Below, in pieces: positions 8,983 to 17,600 of a stretch of 64,000 bases of DNA; positions within the stretch are counted from its first letter, which is position 1; each line of letters starts with the position of its first letter. The position numbers and the translations under genes were made by a program. The notes below the pieces were generated by a model. The model saw only the letters and a list, made by a program, of their open reading frames with translations. It had not been told where the DNA came from and searched no databases. Where the stretch lies: positions 83,436-147,435 of the forward strand of contig USJD01000001.1 of NCBI GenBank assembly GCA_900554835.1, read 5' to 3'. This DNA is from an uncultured Prevotella sp. (lineage in GTDB: Bacteria > Bacteroidota > Bacteroidia > Bacteroidales > Bacteroidaceae).

Positions 8983-10265
8983 TGTTGGATACTTTTAAAG
9001 CTCGTATGGCTCGTCAAGGGGGCTCTCAAAATAAGGCTTATTTAAAGCAATCTGATATGGTGATTGATGCAACATTTATGCGTGATCCAGCCTATCGAAG
9101 AGTAATTATTACACATGCTCCGAGTGATATATATAATGAAGAGTTTGATGCTAAGTATTTAGTTGAATCATATTATAATATTACAAAGGATGAGGTTTCT
9201 TATTATCTTCAGTTTCGTCCTCATGTGCAGGTTCCAATTGGATCTTATGTGGATATCCCTGATGATAATGATGTTTTAGAGCGATGGTTAATTGTGGCTT
9301 ATGATGATAGACCACAATTCCCGCTTTATTATATCCTCAAGTGTAATTGGACTTTGAAATGGATTTATAACGGGAAAGTGTATAAAGTATTGGGAGCATT
9401 AAGAAATCAAAACTCTTACAATAGTGGTGAATGGACAGATTATCTTACTACTAGTGTTGAGAATCAGAATAAATTTTGGATGCCAACAACCCCTTATACT
9501 CAGACTCTTAATTATGGTCAGCGTGTTCTTATCAATGATACAGGACGAGAGATTCCTCTTGCGTGGAGAGTTTCAAAGGTTGAGGATGTGCAACCTAGAG
9601 GAATAACAAAATTAACCTTTGCACAACAGCTTGCTACTCTTCAGGAGGATTGCGGCAAATATGGCCTAGCAAATTGGTGTACGGTAGCAGATCGTGTGTT
9701 ACCAAAACCAGAAGCATGTATGACATGTCCTCTTAAGGAACCTGAATATATTGATGCAGGTATTGAGATGCCTAAACCCGAACTGCCACGCGGTAAAATT
9801 ATTTATAATGGCAAAGACGCTACGTTACGTGTCGGTGGTGGATCAAAGACCTTAACTGCAATGTTTTGGGATGTTAATAAACAAGAATATGTAACTAAAA
9901 AGCCTACTTGGAAGTTATCGTATATGGATAATGATAAATTATTATGCTCGATGGTTCTGAGTTTTACTGGTATTACTTGGGATGTAGCTTTGGCAGATGA
10001 TTGCCCAAGTAATATTGTATTAAACCCATTGAAGTTTGATGATGACATAGCAACTTCGAGTAAGGTTGATGGATGTGAGATTACTTGTTTATCTGATAAT
10101 AAAGAGATATTTCAAATACATGTCGCTCCTGCGGATGATAACCTTGATGCTTTGAAATTAAGATGTTTACAATTATATAACATGGTTGGAAAGATAATTT
10201 TAGTTTCTGCACAGGATGCTTTGGAGCAATATACTGTTGATTTAAAGATGGAGGTGGTTAGTTAA
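8982..10265 (+). CDS. Probable head-closure/neck protein with extra beta domain
   Basis: The 427-residue product has an N-terminal part (about 1-230) rich in strands and aromatic residues, including RPHVQVPIGSYVDIPDD and WLIVAYDDRPQFPLYYILK, which resembles head-closure or stopper proteins. A Cys/Pro linker with CMTCPLKE follows. The C-terminal domain (about 265-385) has the look of an Ig-like fold. Ordinary stopper proteins are about 100 residues, so this is enlarged, perhaps with a surface-exposed domain. It overlaps both neighbours by one base. Function is inferred. Confidence 0.55.
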   Translation: MLDTFKARMARQGGSQNKAYLKQSDMVIDATFMRDPAYRRVIITHAPSDIYNEEFDAKYLVESYYNITKDEVSYYLQFRPHVQVPIGSYVDIPDDNDVLERWLIVAYDDRPQFPLYYILKCNWTLKWIYNGKVYKVLGALRNQNSYNSGEWTDYLTTSVENQNKFWMPTTPYTQTLNYGQRVLINDTGREIPLAWRVSKVEDVQPRGITKLTFAQQLATLQEDCGKYGLANWCTVADRVLPKPEACMTCPLKEPEYIDAGIEMPKPELPRGKIIYNGKDATLRVGGGSKTLTAMFWDVNKQEYVTKKPTWKLSYMDNDKLLCSMVLSFTGITWDVALADDCPSNIVLNPLKFDDDIATSSKVDGCEITCLSDNKEIFQIHVAPADDNLDALKLRCLQLYNMVGKIILVSAQDALEQYTVDLKMEVVS

Positions 10266-10777
10266 TGATTCGAGATATACAGAATATTGATGATGACGTT
10301 TCTGCTATGAAACGGATAATTCGGCAAAAGCTTACATCAGATCCTGATGTCATTGAGGTTTTAAATAACCACGAATTAGATCCATCTAGTCCAGATGATT
10401 ATTTAAATAATAATATTTTTGCTTATATTCGTATCCCGGGTGTGCAAGATGTTGCTAAAAATTTTATTTGCTTTAGCGTAGATGATATGGAAGACCATCG
10501 TGATAATTCAGTAATGAAAATTCAATATGTCCAATTTGTTGTATTCTGTCATGCAGATGATATTAAAACCCCATATGGGATTGAACGGCATGATTTATTA
10601 GGATATTTAATAAGGGACATTTTTGGATGGTCAAATATGTTTGGTATGCAGGCTAAACTTATATATGACAGAGAAAGTGTCACTGACACAAATTACTCTT
10701 GTCGAACCTTAAAATTTGAGCTTACTAGAACTAATTCTTTAAATAAGGCTGTAACGAGGAATAAATATGAGTTCTGA
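10265..10777 (+). CDS. Probable tail terminator/neck protein
   Basis: This 170-residue protein follows the stopper candidate and shows the mixed alpha/beta pattern of tail-terminator proteins: an N-terminal helix (SAMKRIIRQKLTSDPDVIEVL), a central strand set (KIQYVQFVVFCHADD), an aromatic helix and a final strand (SCRTLKFELTRTN). It overlaps the upstream stop by one base and the next gene by 11. Gene order (stopper, terminator, then the tube region) supports the call. No diagnostic residue set can be quoted. Confidence 0.55.
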   Translation: MIRDIQNIDDDVSAMKRIIRQKLTSDPDVIEVLNNHELDPSSPDDYLNNNIFAYIRIPGVQDVAKNFICFSVDDMEDHRDNSVMKIQYVQFVVFCHADDIKTPYGIERHDLLGYLIRDIFGWSNMFGMQAKLIYDRESVTDTNYSCRTLKFELTRTNSLNKAVTRNKYEF

Positions 10778-11504
10778 TATATTTGATATAGACCAACTCC
10801 AATTATATTTTGGAGATGATTATATCATAAATGATAAGATTAAAATTTCTCAGCCAACAATTGGTGATATTGTAGATTTTGGTGAAGCTCAATATTTTAG
10901 CGTTATACATACTATAACTGCTATTCCGTCAGATATGAAGTCTCAATTATGGGATCTTGGTATTGATTGGATGGAAATTGACGATTTTGAATTATTCATG
11001 ATGTTAGCTCCAACTTTGCCAGTTGAAAGAACAAAATTGCTATTTGGAGATTTAGATTTTACAAAATTTAAAGTATATAAAAATCGTGAAAATGGCGATA
11101 TTTTATTGGCAGATTTAGAGTCTGGTGTAAAAATTGATAAATTAATTTATCTAAGGATTGTAAATTATTTAAGAAAAGTCCATAATATTACACCTAAAAT
11201 TGAACGTGCAGCAAATAAAATAACCAAACAGATTCTCATTGATGAAGATAGATTGAGAATCCAAACAAATAAAGATAAACCTTTTAAATCATATTTATTA
11301 CCATTAATTTCATCTGTGAAAGTTCGTATGGGATATACGAAAGATTATGTGAGAAATGAAGGGTTCGTAGAATTTTTTGATGATGTATCAAGGCTTCAAA
11401 TTATTCATAATGCGGATCATTTACTTGCAGGATGTTATGCTGGGACAATAGATATGAAGAAAATAAATAAAAATGAATTGAATTGGATGAAAGAGATTAA
11501 TTAA
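10767..11504 (+). CDS. Hypothetical protein upstream of tail tube, possible tail assembly factor
   Basis: The 245-residue protein overlaps the previous gene by 11 bases and ends 41 bases before the tail tube gene. It starts with an acidic segment including KIKISQPTIGDIVDFGE, a phrase often seen in tail-assembly or chaperone-like proteins of Firmicutes phages, then is mostly helical. Leucine is mainly TTA, in contrast to the adjacent tube gene, so it is probably less abundant. An assembly-factor role is a guess from context. Confidence 0.5.
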   Translation: MSSDIFDIDQLQLYFGDDYIINDKIKISQPTIGDIVDFGEAQYFSVIHTITAIPSDMKSQLWDLGIDWMEIDDFELFMMLAPTLPVERTKLLFGDLDFTKFKVYKNRENGDILLADLESGVKIDKLIYLRIVNYLRKVHNITPKIERAANKITKQILIDEDRLRIQTNKDKPFKSYLLPLISSVKVRMGYTKDYVRNEGFVEFFDDVSRLQIIHNADHLLAGCYAGTIDMKKINKNELNWMKEIN

Positions 11505-11545
11505 TCTCTTTTAATATTAAAATTATTTTATAGGAGGAAATTACT

Positions 11546-12334
11546 ATGGCTTTTGATATTAACAATTTTGTCATTGATAGAGTTATCCGTGGTGTTGCTC
11601 TATCTCAGAAGGACGATTCCGTCCTATTCTCTATTAACCAGATGCAGAATGTTTCTCTAAACTGCGCTTCTGAGTCTACTGATGCTGTTGACGCTCTTGG
11701 TACTCCTATTGCGACTTTCTATCGTGCAAAGAGCGCAGAATTCTCTGCTGAGAACGCAATATTTGATATGAATCTAATGGCTACCCAGCTTGGTGCTGAT
11801 AAGAAGGTTGCAAGTGCTGATGCCAAGATCGTTGCTCCTGCCATGGAGAGCTTTGTTTATGGTAATGGTTCTTATGAACTAAAGCATACCCCTAAAGTTG
11901 CTCCTAATGAAATTTATATTCTAAATGGCGACAGCACTTTTGGTAAGAAGTTTACTAAGGCTACTTCTGCTGCTTCTGCTACTGAGTTCGCAATCACTAA
12001 TAAGACTCTAGCTCTACCTACTGGTCTTAATGCTGATGATGAGCTCTTTGTAATGTATGATTACGAGACTGATAGCGCCGTTGAAGTTGTTAACTCTGCT
12101 ACTAAGTTCCCTGTGGGTTGCAAATTTATTATGGAGGTTCTTGGCTGTGACGTTTGCGACCAGACAACCTTAATTCACTGCTACCTAATTTTCCCCAACT
12201 TTAAGCTTTCCCCAGACTTTGACTGGTCTGTAGCTACGGATGGGGCGCATCCCTTCAGCGGTAAGGCACAACAGGCATACTGCGATAAGGAGAAAAAGTT
12301 ATTCTCAATTATTATTCCAGAGGAAAAAGATTAA
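11546..12334 (+). CDS. Major tail tube protein
   Basis: The 262-residue protein begins after TAGGAGGAAATTACT and has the beta-rich pattern of siphovirus tube proteins. Strands near the N-terminus end in SVLFSINQMQNVSLNCASES, a variable central domain follows (AAPNEIYILNGD-like, about 115-170), and a C-terminal strand set is followed by PDFDWSVATDGAHPFSGKAQ. Codon use is of the abundant type, with nine or so CTA Leu codons and almost no TTA. Normally chaperone genes and the tape measure would follow, but here they lie 26 kb downstream. Confidence 0.75.
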   Translation: MAFDINNFVIDRVIRGVALSQKDDSVLFSINQMQNVSLNCASESTDAVDALGTPIATFYRAKSAEFSAENAIFDMNLMATQLGADKKVASADAKIVAPAMESFVYGNGSYELKHTPKVAPNEIYILNGDSTFGKKFTKATSAASATEFAITNKTLALPTGLNADDELFVMYDYETDSAVEVVNSATKFPVGCKFIMEVLGCDVCDQTTLIHCYLIFPNFKLSPDFDWSVATDGAHPFSGKAQQAYCDKEKKLFSIIIPEEKD

Positions 12335-12346
12335 TTTTGTAAAAGC

Positions 12347-12375
12347 TTGACAAAACAAAATTAATGTGTTATAAT
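12347..12375 (+). promoter_or_regulatory. Consensus sigma-A promoter upstream of HNH gene
   Basis: TTGACA at 12347-12352 and TATAAT at 12370-12375 are separated by exactly 17 bases, matching the consensus fully. Transcription should begin near 12382, giving a leader of about 108 bases before the HNH start. Confidence 0.85.
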
Positions 12376-12420
12376 AAGCATACAAGATAGAAAGAGAGGT
12401 AATTGGCTCTTTTGATAAGG

Positions 12421-12440
12421 CGAGGTGCCTCCACACCTCG
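12421..12440 (+). promoter_or_regulatory. Leader hairpin with anti-Shine-Dalgarno loop
   Basis: CGAGGTG and CACCTCG form a perfect 7-bp GC-rich stem around the loop CCTCCA. The loop is exactly complementary to TGGAGG at 12476-12481, the ribosome site of the HNH gene. TCTTCTT follows, so it could act as a weak terminator or as a translation-control element. A weaker hairpin (AAAGAG/CTCTTT, 12391-12412) lies upstream. Confidence 0.5.
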
Positions 12441-12490
12441 TCTTCTTGTGATATTTAAAAGTGGAGATGTTATTATGGAGGTAATATTTT

Positions 12491-13543
12491 ATGGGACGTA
12501 AAATTATTAAAACATTTTATGATTGGTGTATAGAAAATAATCGTCAAGATTTATTAAAAAGATTTGATGCGGAGAAAAATCAATGTTCCGCGAAAGATGT
12601 TTCTTGCAAAAGTAATAAAAAATATTATTTTAAATGTGCAAGAGGATTACATAATAGCGAATTATTTTATATATCGAGTTTTATGAATAGTAAATATGCA
12701 GTAGCTGCATGTAGTAAGTGTAAAAGTGTCGCTCAAATTATTATTGATAAATTTGGAGAAGATTATTTATGGGAAAAATGGAGTGATCAAAATGATGCTT
12801 CTCCATGGGATATTGCGGGTAATGCTAAAATAGAAGTATTATTGCAGTGTGATAAAAAAGATTATCATATTTACCGACAATATCCACAAAATTTTATAAA
12901 TGGATGTGGCTGCTCTTATTGCAATAGCAAAAAGATACATCCATATGATAGTTTGGGGGCTTTGTATCCTAAAGCTGTAGAGCTGTGGTCTGATAAAAAT
13001 GAAAAATCTCCTTATGATTTTCTTCCTCATTCTAATAAGAGTGCGTGGTTTAAATGCCCTAATGGTAAGCATAAAGATTTTTATCGCTCGATTACTACTG
13101 AGGTGAATTGTGACTTTCGATGCTATGAATGTGTAAAAGATAGTATGAGTATTAATAAATGTGGTGAGAATAATTATTTTTGGAATGGCGGAGTAAATGG
13201 TAAAAATGATACCGCTCGTCATCATAGAGAGTATAAAAATTGGCGCACTTTGGTATATGGACGTGATAATTACACATGTCAATGTTGTGGTAAAGTTGGT
13301 GGGAGACTTAACGTTCACCATGTTTATCCTTTCTCGGATTATGAGGCATTGCGTTTTTGTGTTGATAATGGACTTACTTTATGTGAGGAGTGCCATGATG
13401 CGGCCAAGGCTGGTTCTTTCCACAATATATATGGAACTCACAATAATACTCCAGAACAACTTCGTGAATATATTTTAAATAAATCTAATATTGATATTTT
13501 TGAAACACATCCTGAAATATTATCTTTAACAATACAAAATTAA
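12491..13543 (+). CDS. HNH homing-type endonuclease with zinc-ribbon repeats
   Basis: The 350-residue protein starts nine bases after GGAGG. The N-terminal two thirds holds several CxxC-type treble-clef/zinc-ribbon units, the clearest around SDKNEKSPYDFLPHSNKSAW and CPNGKHKDF, the pattern of DUF4379-type DNA-binding repeats. The C-terminus is an HNH nuclease: CQCC near 263-266, NVHH near 274-277 and LCEECH near 297-302. Such proteins cut specific DNA and spread themselves. It carries its own promoter and is inserted between the tail tube and a gene whose leader repeats another in this genome, as expected for a free-standing homing gene. Confidence 0.88.
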   Translation: MGRKIIKTFYDWCIENNRQDLLKRFDAEKNQCSAKDVSCKSNKKYYFKCARGLHNSELFYISSFMNSKYAVAACSKCKSVAQIIIDKFGEDYLWEKWSDQNDASPWDIAGNAKIEVLLQCDKKDYHIYRQYPQNFINGCGCSYCNSKKIHPYDSLGALYPKAVELWSDKNEKSPYDFLPHSNKSAWFKCPNGKHKDFYRSITTEVNCDFRCYECVKDSMSINKCGENNYFWNGGVNGKNDTARHHREYKNWRTLVYGRDNYTCQCCGKVGGRLNVHHVYPFSDYEALRFCVDNGLTLCEECHDAAKAGSFHNIYGTHNNTPEQLREYILNKSNIDIFETHPEILSLTIQN

Positions 13544-13550
13544 TTATAAA
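13529..13550 (+). repeat. 22-bp intergenic repeat, copy 2
   Basis: Identical to 7682-7703. Here it overlaps the last codons and stop of the HNH gene and runs into the ribosome site of the following gene. The HNH reading frame therefore ends inside sequence that elsewhere is a non-coding leader. Confidence 0.7.
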
Positions 13551-13562
13551 GGAGTGATAGCT

Positions 13563-13886
13563 ATGAGATATGAACGCAAGTGCATATGCTGTGGTGAAAA
13601 ATACAGTTATTGTAATAATTGCTATGACTTCAGGAACTTCCCCTTATGGATGAACTCTTTCCACGATGAAAATTGCAAAGATATATTCCAAATTTGTACA
13701 GATTACAATTTTAAGCTCCTAACTAAAGAGCAAGCTAAGGAAATGCTTTCTAAATGCGATTTATCTAATCGCGCTAATTTCTCTGCATGTGTTCAGCGCG
13801 ATCTTAAGGTCATTCTAGGTGAAAATAAACCTGCTGTTGAGGAGCAAAGTAAAAAGAAAGAGGCTGCAAAGCCCGACATGAAGTAG
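13563..13886 (+). CDS. Small Cys-rich, probably zinc-binding protein
   Basis: I choose the ATG at 13563, eight bases after AAAGGAG, over the GTG at 13554 that overlaps the ribosome site. The 107-residue product opens with CICCGEKYSYCNNCYD, two CxxC-type pairs fitting one zinc site. A helical part follows, with a Lys/Glu/Pro-rich tail. Codons resemble those of the well-expressed genes (CTT/CTA, AAG). I do not recognise a named family. It is followed by a strong terminator, so it probably ends the tube-linked transcription unit. Confidence 0.7.
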   Translation: MRYERKCICCGEKYSYCNNCYDFRNFPLWMNSFHDENCKDIFQICTDYNFKLLTKEQAKEMLSKCDLSNRANFSACVQRDLKVILGENKPAVEEQSKKKEAAKPDMK

Positions 13887-13903
13887 TTACAAAATTAAAA
13901 AAC

Positions 13904-13947
13904 AATAAGGTGTTGACTTCATGTGAATTCAACGCCTTATTTTTTTT
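13904..13947 (+). terminator. Strong rho-independent terminator
   Basis: AATAAGGTGTTGA (13904-13916) pairs with TCAACGCCTTATT (13929-13941) in a 13-bp stem with one G-U pair, followed by eight T. It is the clearest terminator in the left half and lies between the Cys-rich gene and the next small gene. Confidence 0.9.
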
Positions 13948-13967
13948 GGACTAAAAGGAGAAAGAAT

Positions 13968-14189
13968 ATGAATGTAATAAGCCCAATTACTGGGAAGCAA
14001 TATGACTCTGGTGATGTTGTTTATTTAGCAAATATGATTCAAGCATTTAAATATTTAAATGCTATTGGCCCAGATTATTTAATGGATATTTTATATTGTA
14101 ATACTAAGAATGATTGTCTTGTATTTGTATTTAAAAAGTGTCCAGAGACGGTAGAATGTTATAGAAAATGGCAAAATCATGAACTCTAA
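13968..14189 (+). CDS. Small hypothetical protein
   Basis: The start is the ATG at 13968, seven bases after AAAAGGAG. An in-frame earlier start at 13923 would lie inside the terminator hairpin and is rejected. The 73-residue product begins MNVISPITGKQYDSGDVVYL and is partly helical, with three Cys. It overlaps the GIY-YIG gene by 11 bases. The family is not recognised. Confidence 0.6.
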   Translation: MNVISPITGKQYDSGDVVYLANMIQAFKYLNAIGPDYLMDILYCNTKNDCLVFVFKKCPETVECYRKWQNHEL

Positions 14190-14586
14190 AACATATATAC
14201 TTTATAGAATTTATTATGGCGATGAGCTTGTTTATATTGGGCGTACATCGCAGGACTTAAAAGATAGATTAAGACAACATTTTTTCGGGCATCCAATGGT
14301 CAAGAAGATTGATTTATTCGCAACTACAAAAATTGAATATGCAATCTTAAATACTCAGGCAGATATGTATTTATATGAAATTTATGAGATAAATAAATGG
14401 AAACCACGGATCAATAAAGATGATAAGGCGAGAGATGAGTTCTCCCCTTTCATTGAACTGCCCCAGCTTGTATTTTATGATTATTGGCCTGAGATTATAG
14501 ATAAATGGAAAGAAAAGCAAATAAAGCATGTAATAGATACAGCCCCGTTGGATTTTCCCGACGAGGACTTTTTTGATTTTAATTAA
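14179..14586 (+). CDS. GIY-YIG family nuclease
   Basis: The 135-residue protein begins with the GIY-YIG core: YILYRIYYGDELVYIGRTS near residues 6-24, then the conserved LKDRLRQH helix with the catalytic-type Arg, and a Glu in YEIYEINKW that suits the metal-binding residue. The family cuts DNA, and free-standing forms in phages are often homing or repair nucleases. There is no separate DNA-binding domain apart from the short C-terminal tail. It sits just before the giant tail protein and may be another mobile intruder. Confidence 0.75.
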   Translation: MNSKTYILYRIYYGDELVYIGRTSQDLKDRLRQHFFGHPMVKKIDLFATTKIEYAILNTQADMYLYEIYEINKWKPRINKDDKARDEFSPFIELPQLVFYDYWPEIIDKWKEKQIKHVIDTAPLDFPDEDFFDFN

Positions 14587-14601
14587 GAAGGAGGTTGGAA
14601 A

Positions 14602-17600
14602 ATGGCACTTTCGTTTGAAGAATCTAAGAAACAAGCGTTAAAACAAGCGGCTGCTCCTATGTTAATGTCGGTGTCTAATGAAGTAATAATAGATTCGGAC
14701 AATAATTGGAAGAAGCCTGAAAATGCTTCGAATTATGAATATTATAATAATGAATATCATGACGATGATTTGTCCACTGTTGATGGAAATAAGAAGATTA
14801 CTTTAAGTACTAATCAAATTAATTTAACGCAAGAAAAGAATTCTCAATATATTCCATTTGAGATTCCAAGATATTATGATGGCTTCGATTTATCAAAAAC
14901 GGCACTTTCAATTTATTGGGTTAACGAAAGTGGCAGCGGTAGCGTATCCGTTCCTGTTGATGTTTATTATAATGAGAGTAAAATTCGTTTTGCTTGGTTA
15001 GTGGATAATGATGTTACTGCAAGAGCTGGCAAAATTAAATTTGAAATTCAAGCATCAGGTACGAATTCTAAGGGATACGAGTATTTATGGAAGACTAAAT
15101 CTAATGATGGAATTAGTGTTATACAAGCATTAGAAATCAAGTCATTTATTGAACCTGATGATACATGGCAGGAAACCTTTATTGCAAAAGTTTCTGCCCA
15201 AGCAGATAGAGCAGAAGTTGCGAGTAATAAGGCAGAAGCTGCAGCGGTGGCTGCTGAAAAGGCTGCATCGGATTTACAAGATGGTATCGCAGATGAAGTA
15301 AAAACTGCCATTGGCGACAATTATTACACTAAATCTGAGGTTGATGGGAAGCTTGAAAATGTTCAGGTTGATTTGACTGGTTATGCTACTGAAACCTATG
15401 TTGATGAAAAAGTTGCAGCAGTAGATGTTTCTGAACAGTTAAAGGATTATGCTAAAAAGGATGAATTATTTAGTAAAGATTATAATGATTTAACAAATAA
15501 GCCAATTATTCCAGCAAAAGTATCAGAACTCGAAAACGATAAAGGCTATTTAACTGAGCATCAAAGTCTTGATAATTATGCTACCAAAGAAGATGTTCAG
15601 GCTGAGATTGCTAAAGTAGATGTTTCTGATCAATTAAAAGATTATGCCAAACAGTCTGATGTGACTAATTTATCAAGCAAAGTAAATGCTATTGAACAAA
15701 CTGTCAATACTGATAAAGAAAGTATTACTGCTATTGGCACTAAGGTAGCAAGTCTTGAAGATACCATTGGAAAGATTAATACAGATCCCGGTAAAACATA
15801 TAATGCCACATATGGAACTGTTGGGGAAGACAATAATATTTATACGTTATGGGAAATTGAAAATGAGGGCGAAGACAATGAAGTTCGTACTGCTAAGAGC
15901 CAATTTAAAATTGTTGGCGGTAGTGGTGGTGGAGGCACAAGTAGTACATTAAAAATTGAATACGTGACTAAATCTCCATTAATTGTGACAACCAATGATA
16001 AAGCTCTTATTAAGTATAATTTCTCTGGCAAGGACTCTTCTGGTGATGAAGTTACTGAAGGTACAGCGGTATGGAAAATTGGTAATCAAATTATTGCTAC
16101 TGGAATTGCTGTAAGTGGAGAAAATACTTTTGATGCAACAGATTATATTAGTCTTGGTACTCAGAAGTTACTACTTACCATTACAGATAGTGCTGGAAGC
16201 TTAGTAACTAAAACTTGGACAGTACAAAAGATAGATGTCAGATTAGAGTCTTCTTTTAATGACAAACTGACATATAATATTGGCCCAGTATCTTTTGATT
16301 ATACGCCTTATGGTGCAATTTCTAAAGATATTCATTTCAAGTTGGATGGTACTGAACTTACAAAAGTTACCACTGCTTCTTCTGGCATTCCAATGGCATA
16401 TTCAATCCCTGTACAGACCCATGGAGCACATTTGCTAGAGGCTTATATTATTGCAGAGATTAATAATGCAACTGTTGAGTCTAACCACATTTTTAAAGAT
16501 ATTATGTGGTATAATCCAGAATCTGAGGATGCGGTTATTGGTTGTGTTCAAACAACTCTTACTGTTAAACAATATGATACTGAAAATATTGTTTATACAG
16601 TATACGATCCAAAGACTGAAACTCCAACAGTAACTCTGGCCATTGATGGTAATATTGTCTCTACTCTACAATTGGATTCAAATACTCAAACGTGGCAATA
16701 TAAGCCCACAGACATTGGTTCACATGTTTTAACAATTACTTGTCGAGATACTGTTAAGACTATCAATGTAACGGTTGAAAAATTGGATATTAATGTCGAG
16801 CCAATAACTGCTGGTTTGCAGTTTGACTTTAATCCAGTTGGACGTTCTAATAACGACGCAAATAGATTGTGGTCTTATAGTGAGAATGCAGATATTAAAA
16901 TGACTGTATCTGATAATTTTGACTGGGAAAATGGTGGATATCAAATTGATGAGAATGGTGATCAGTATTTTGGTATCAAAGCTGGAACAACTGCTACTAT
17001 TTCTTATAATCTATTTTCAGATGATGCAAGAAAAAATGGTAAAGAATTTAAACTTATTTTTAAGACTGATAATGTTGCAAAGAGCGATGCGACTTTCTTA
17101 ACTTGTCAGTCAGGAGATACGGCACAAATTGGATTACAAATGAACGTACATGAAGCTTATATTAAATCTAGTGCAAAATCTCTATATGTTCCATATAGTG
17201 AGGGAGACATTATTGAGTGGGAATTCAATATTGCAAAAGATACTGATATTCCTATTGTTATGTCTTATGAAGATGGTACTCCTTGCAGACCAATGAGTTA
17301 TACGTCTGATTATTCATTTACGCAAGAATCACCAGCTCCTATTATAATTGGTTCTGCTGATTGTGATGTAATGATTTATCGTATGAAAGCATACAATACA
17401 AGTCTTTCTTCTAGTGCTATTTTGTCTAACTTTATTGCGGATGCAAGAACTGCTACAGAAATGATTGATCGTTATAAGAGAAATCAAATTTATGATGAGA
17501 ATAATCTTTTAACTCCTGAGTCTGTTGCAGAAGCTTGTCCGAATATGAGAGTCATTAAGATTGAAGCACCATATTTTACAAACAACAAGAAGGACTTCGT

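Noticed and set aside
13923..13967. N-terminal extension of the small gene before the GIY-YIG nuclease
   Set aside because: It reads through the terminator stem and T run. The ATG at 13968 has a proper ribosome site.
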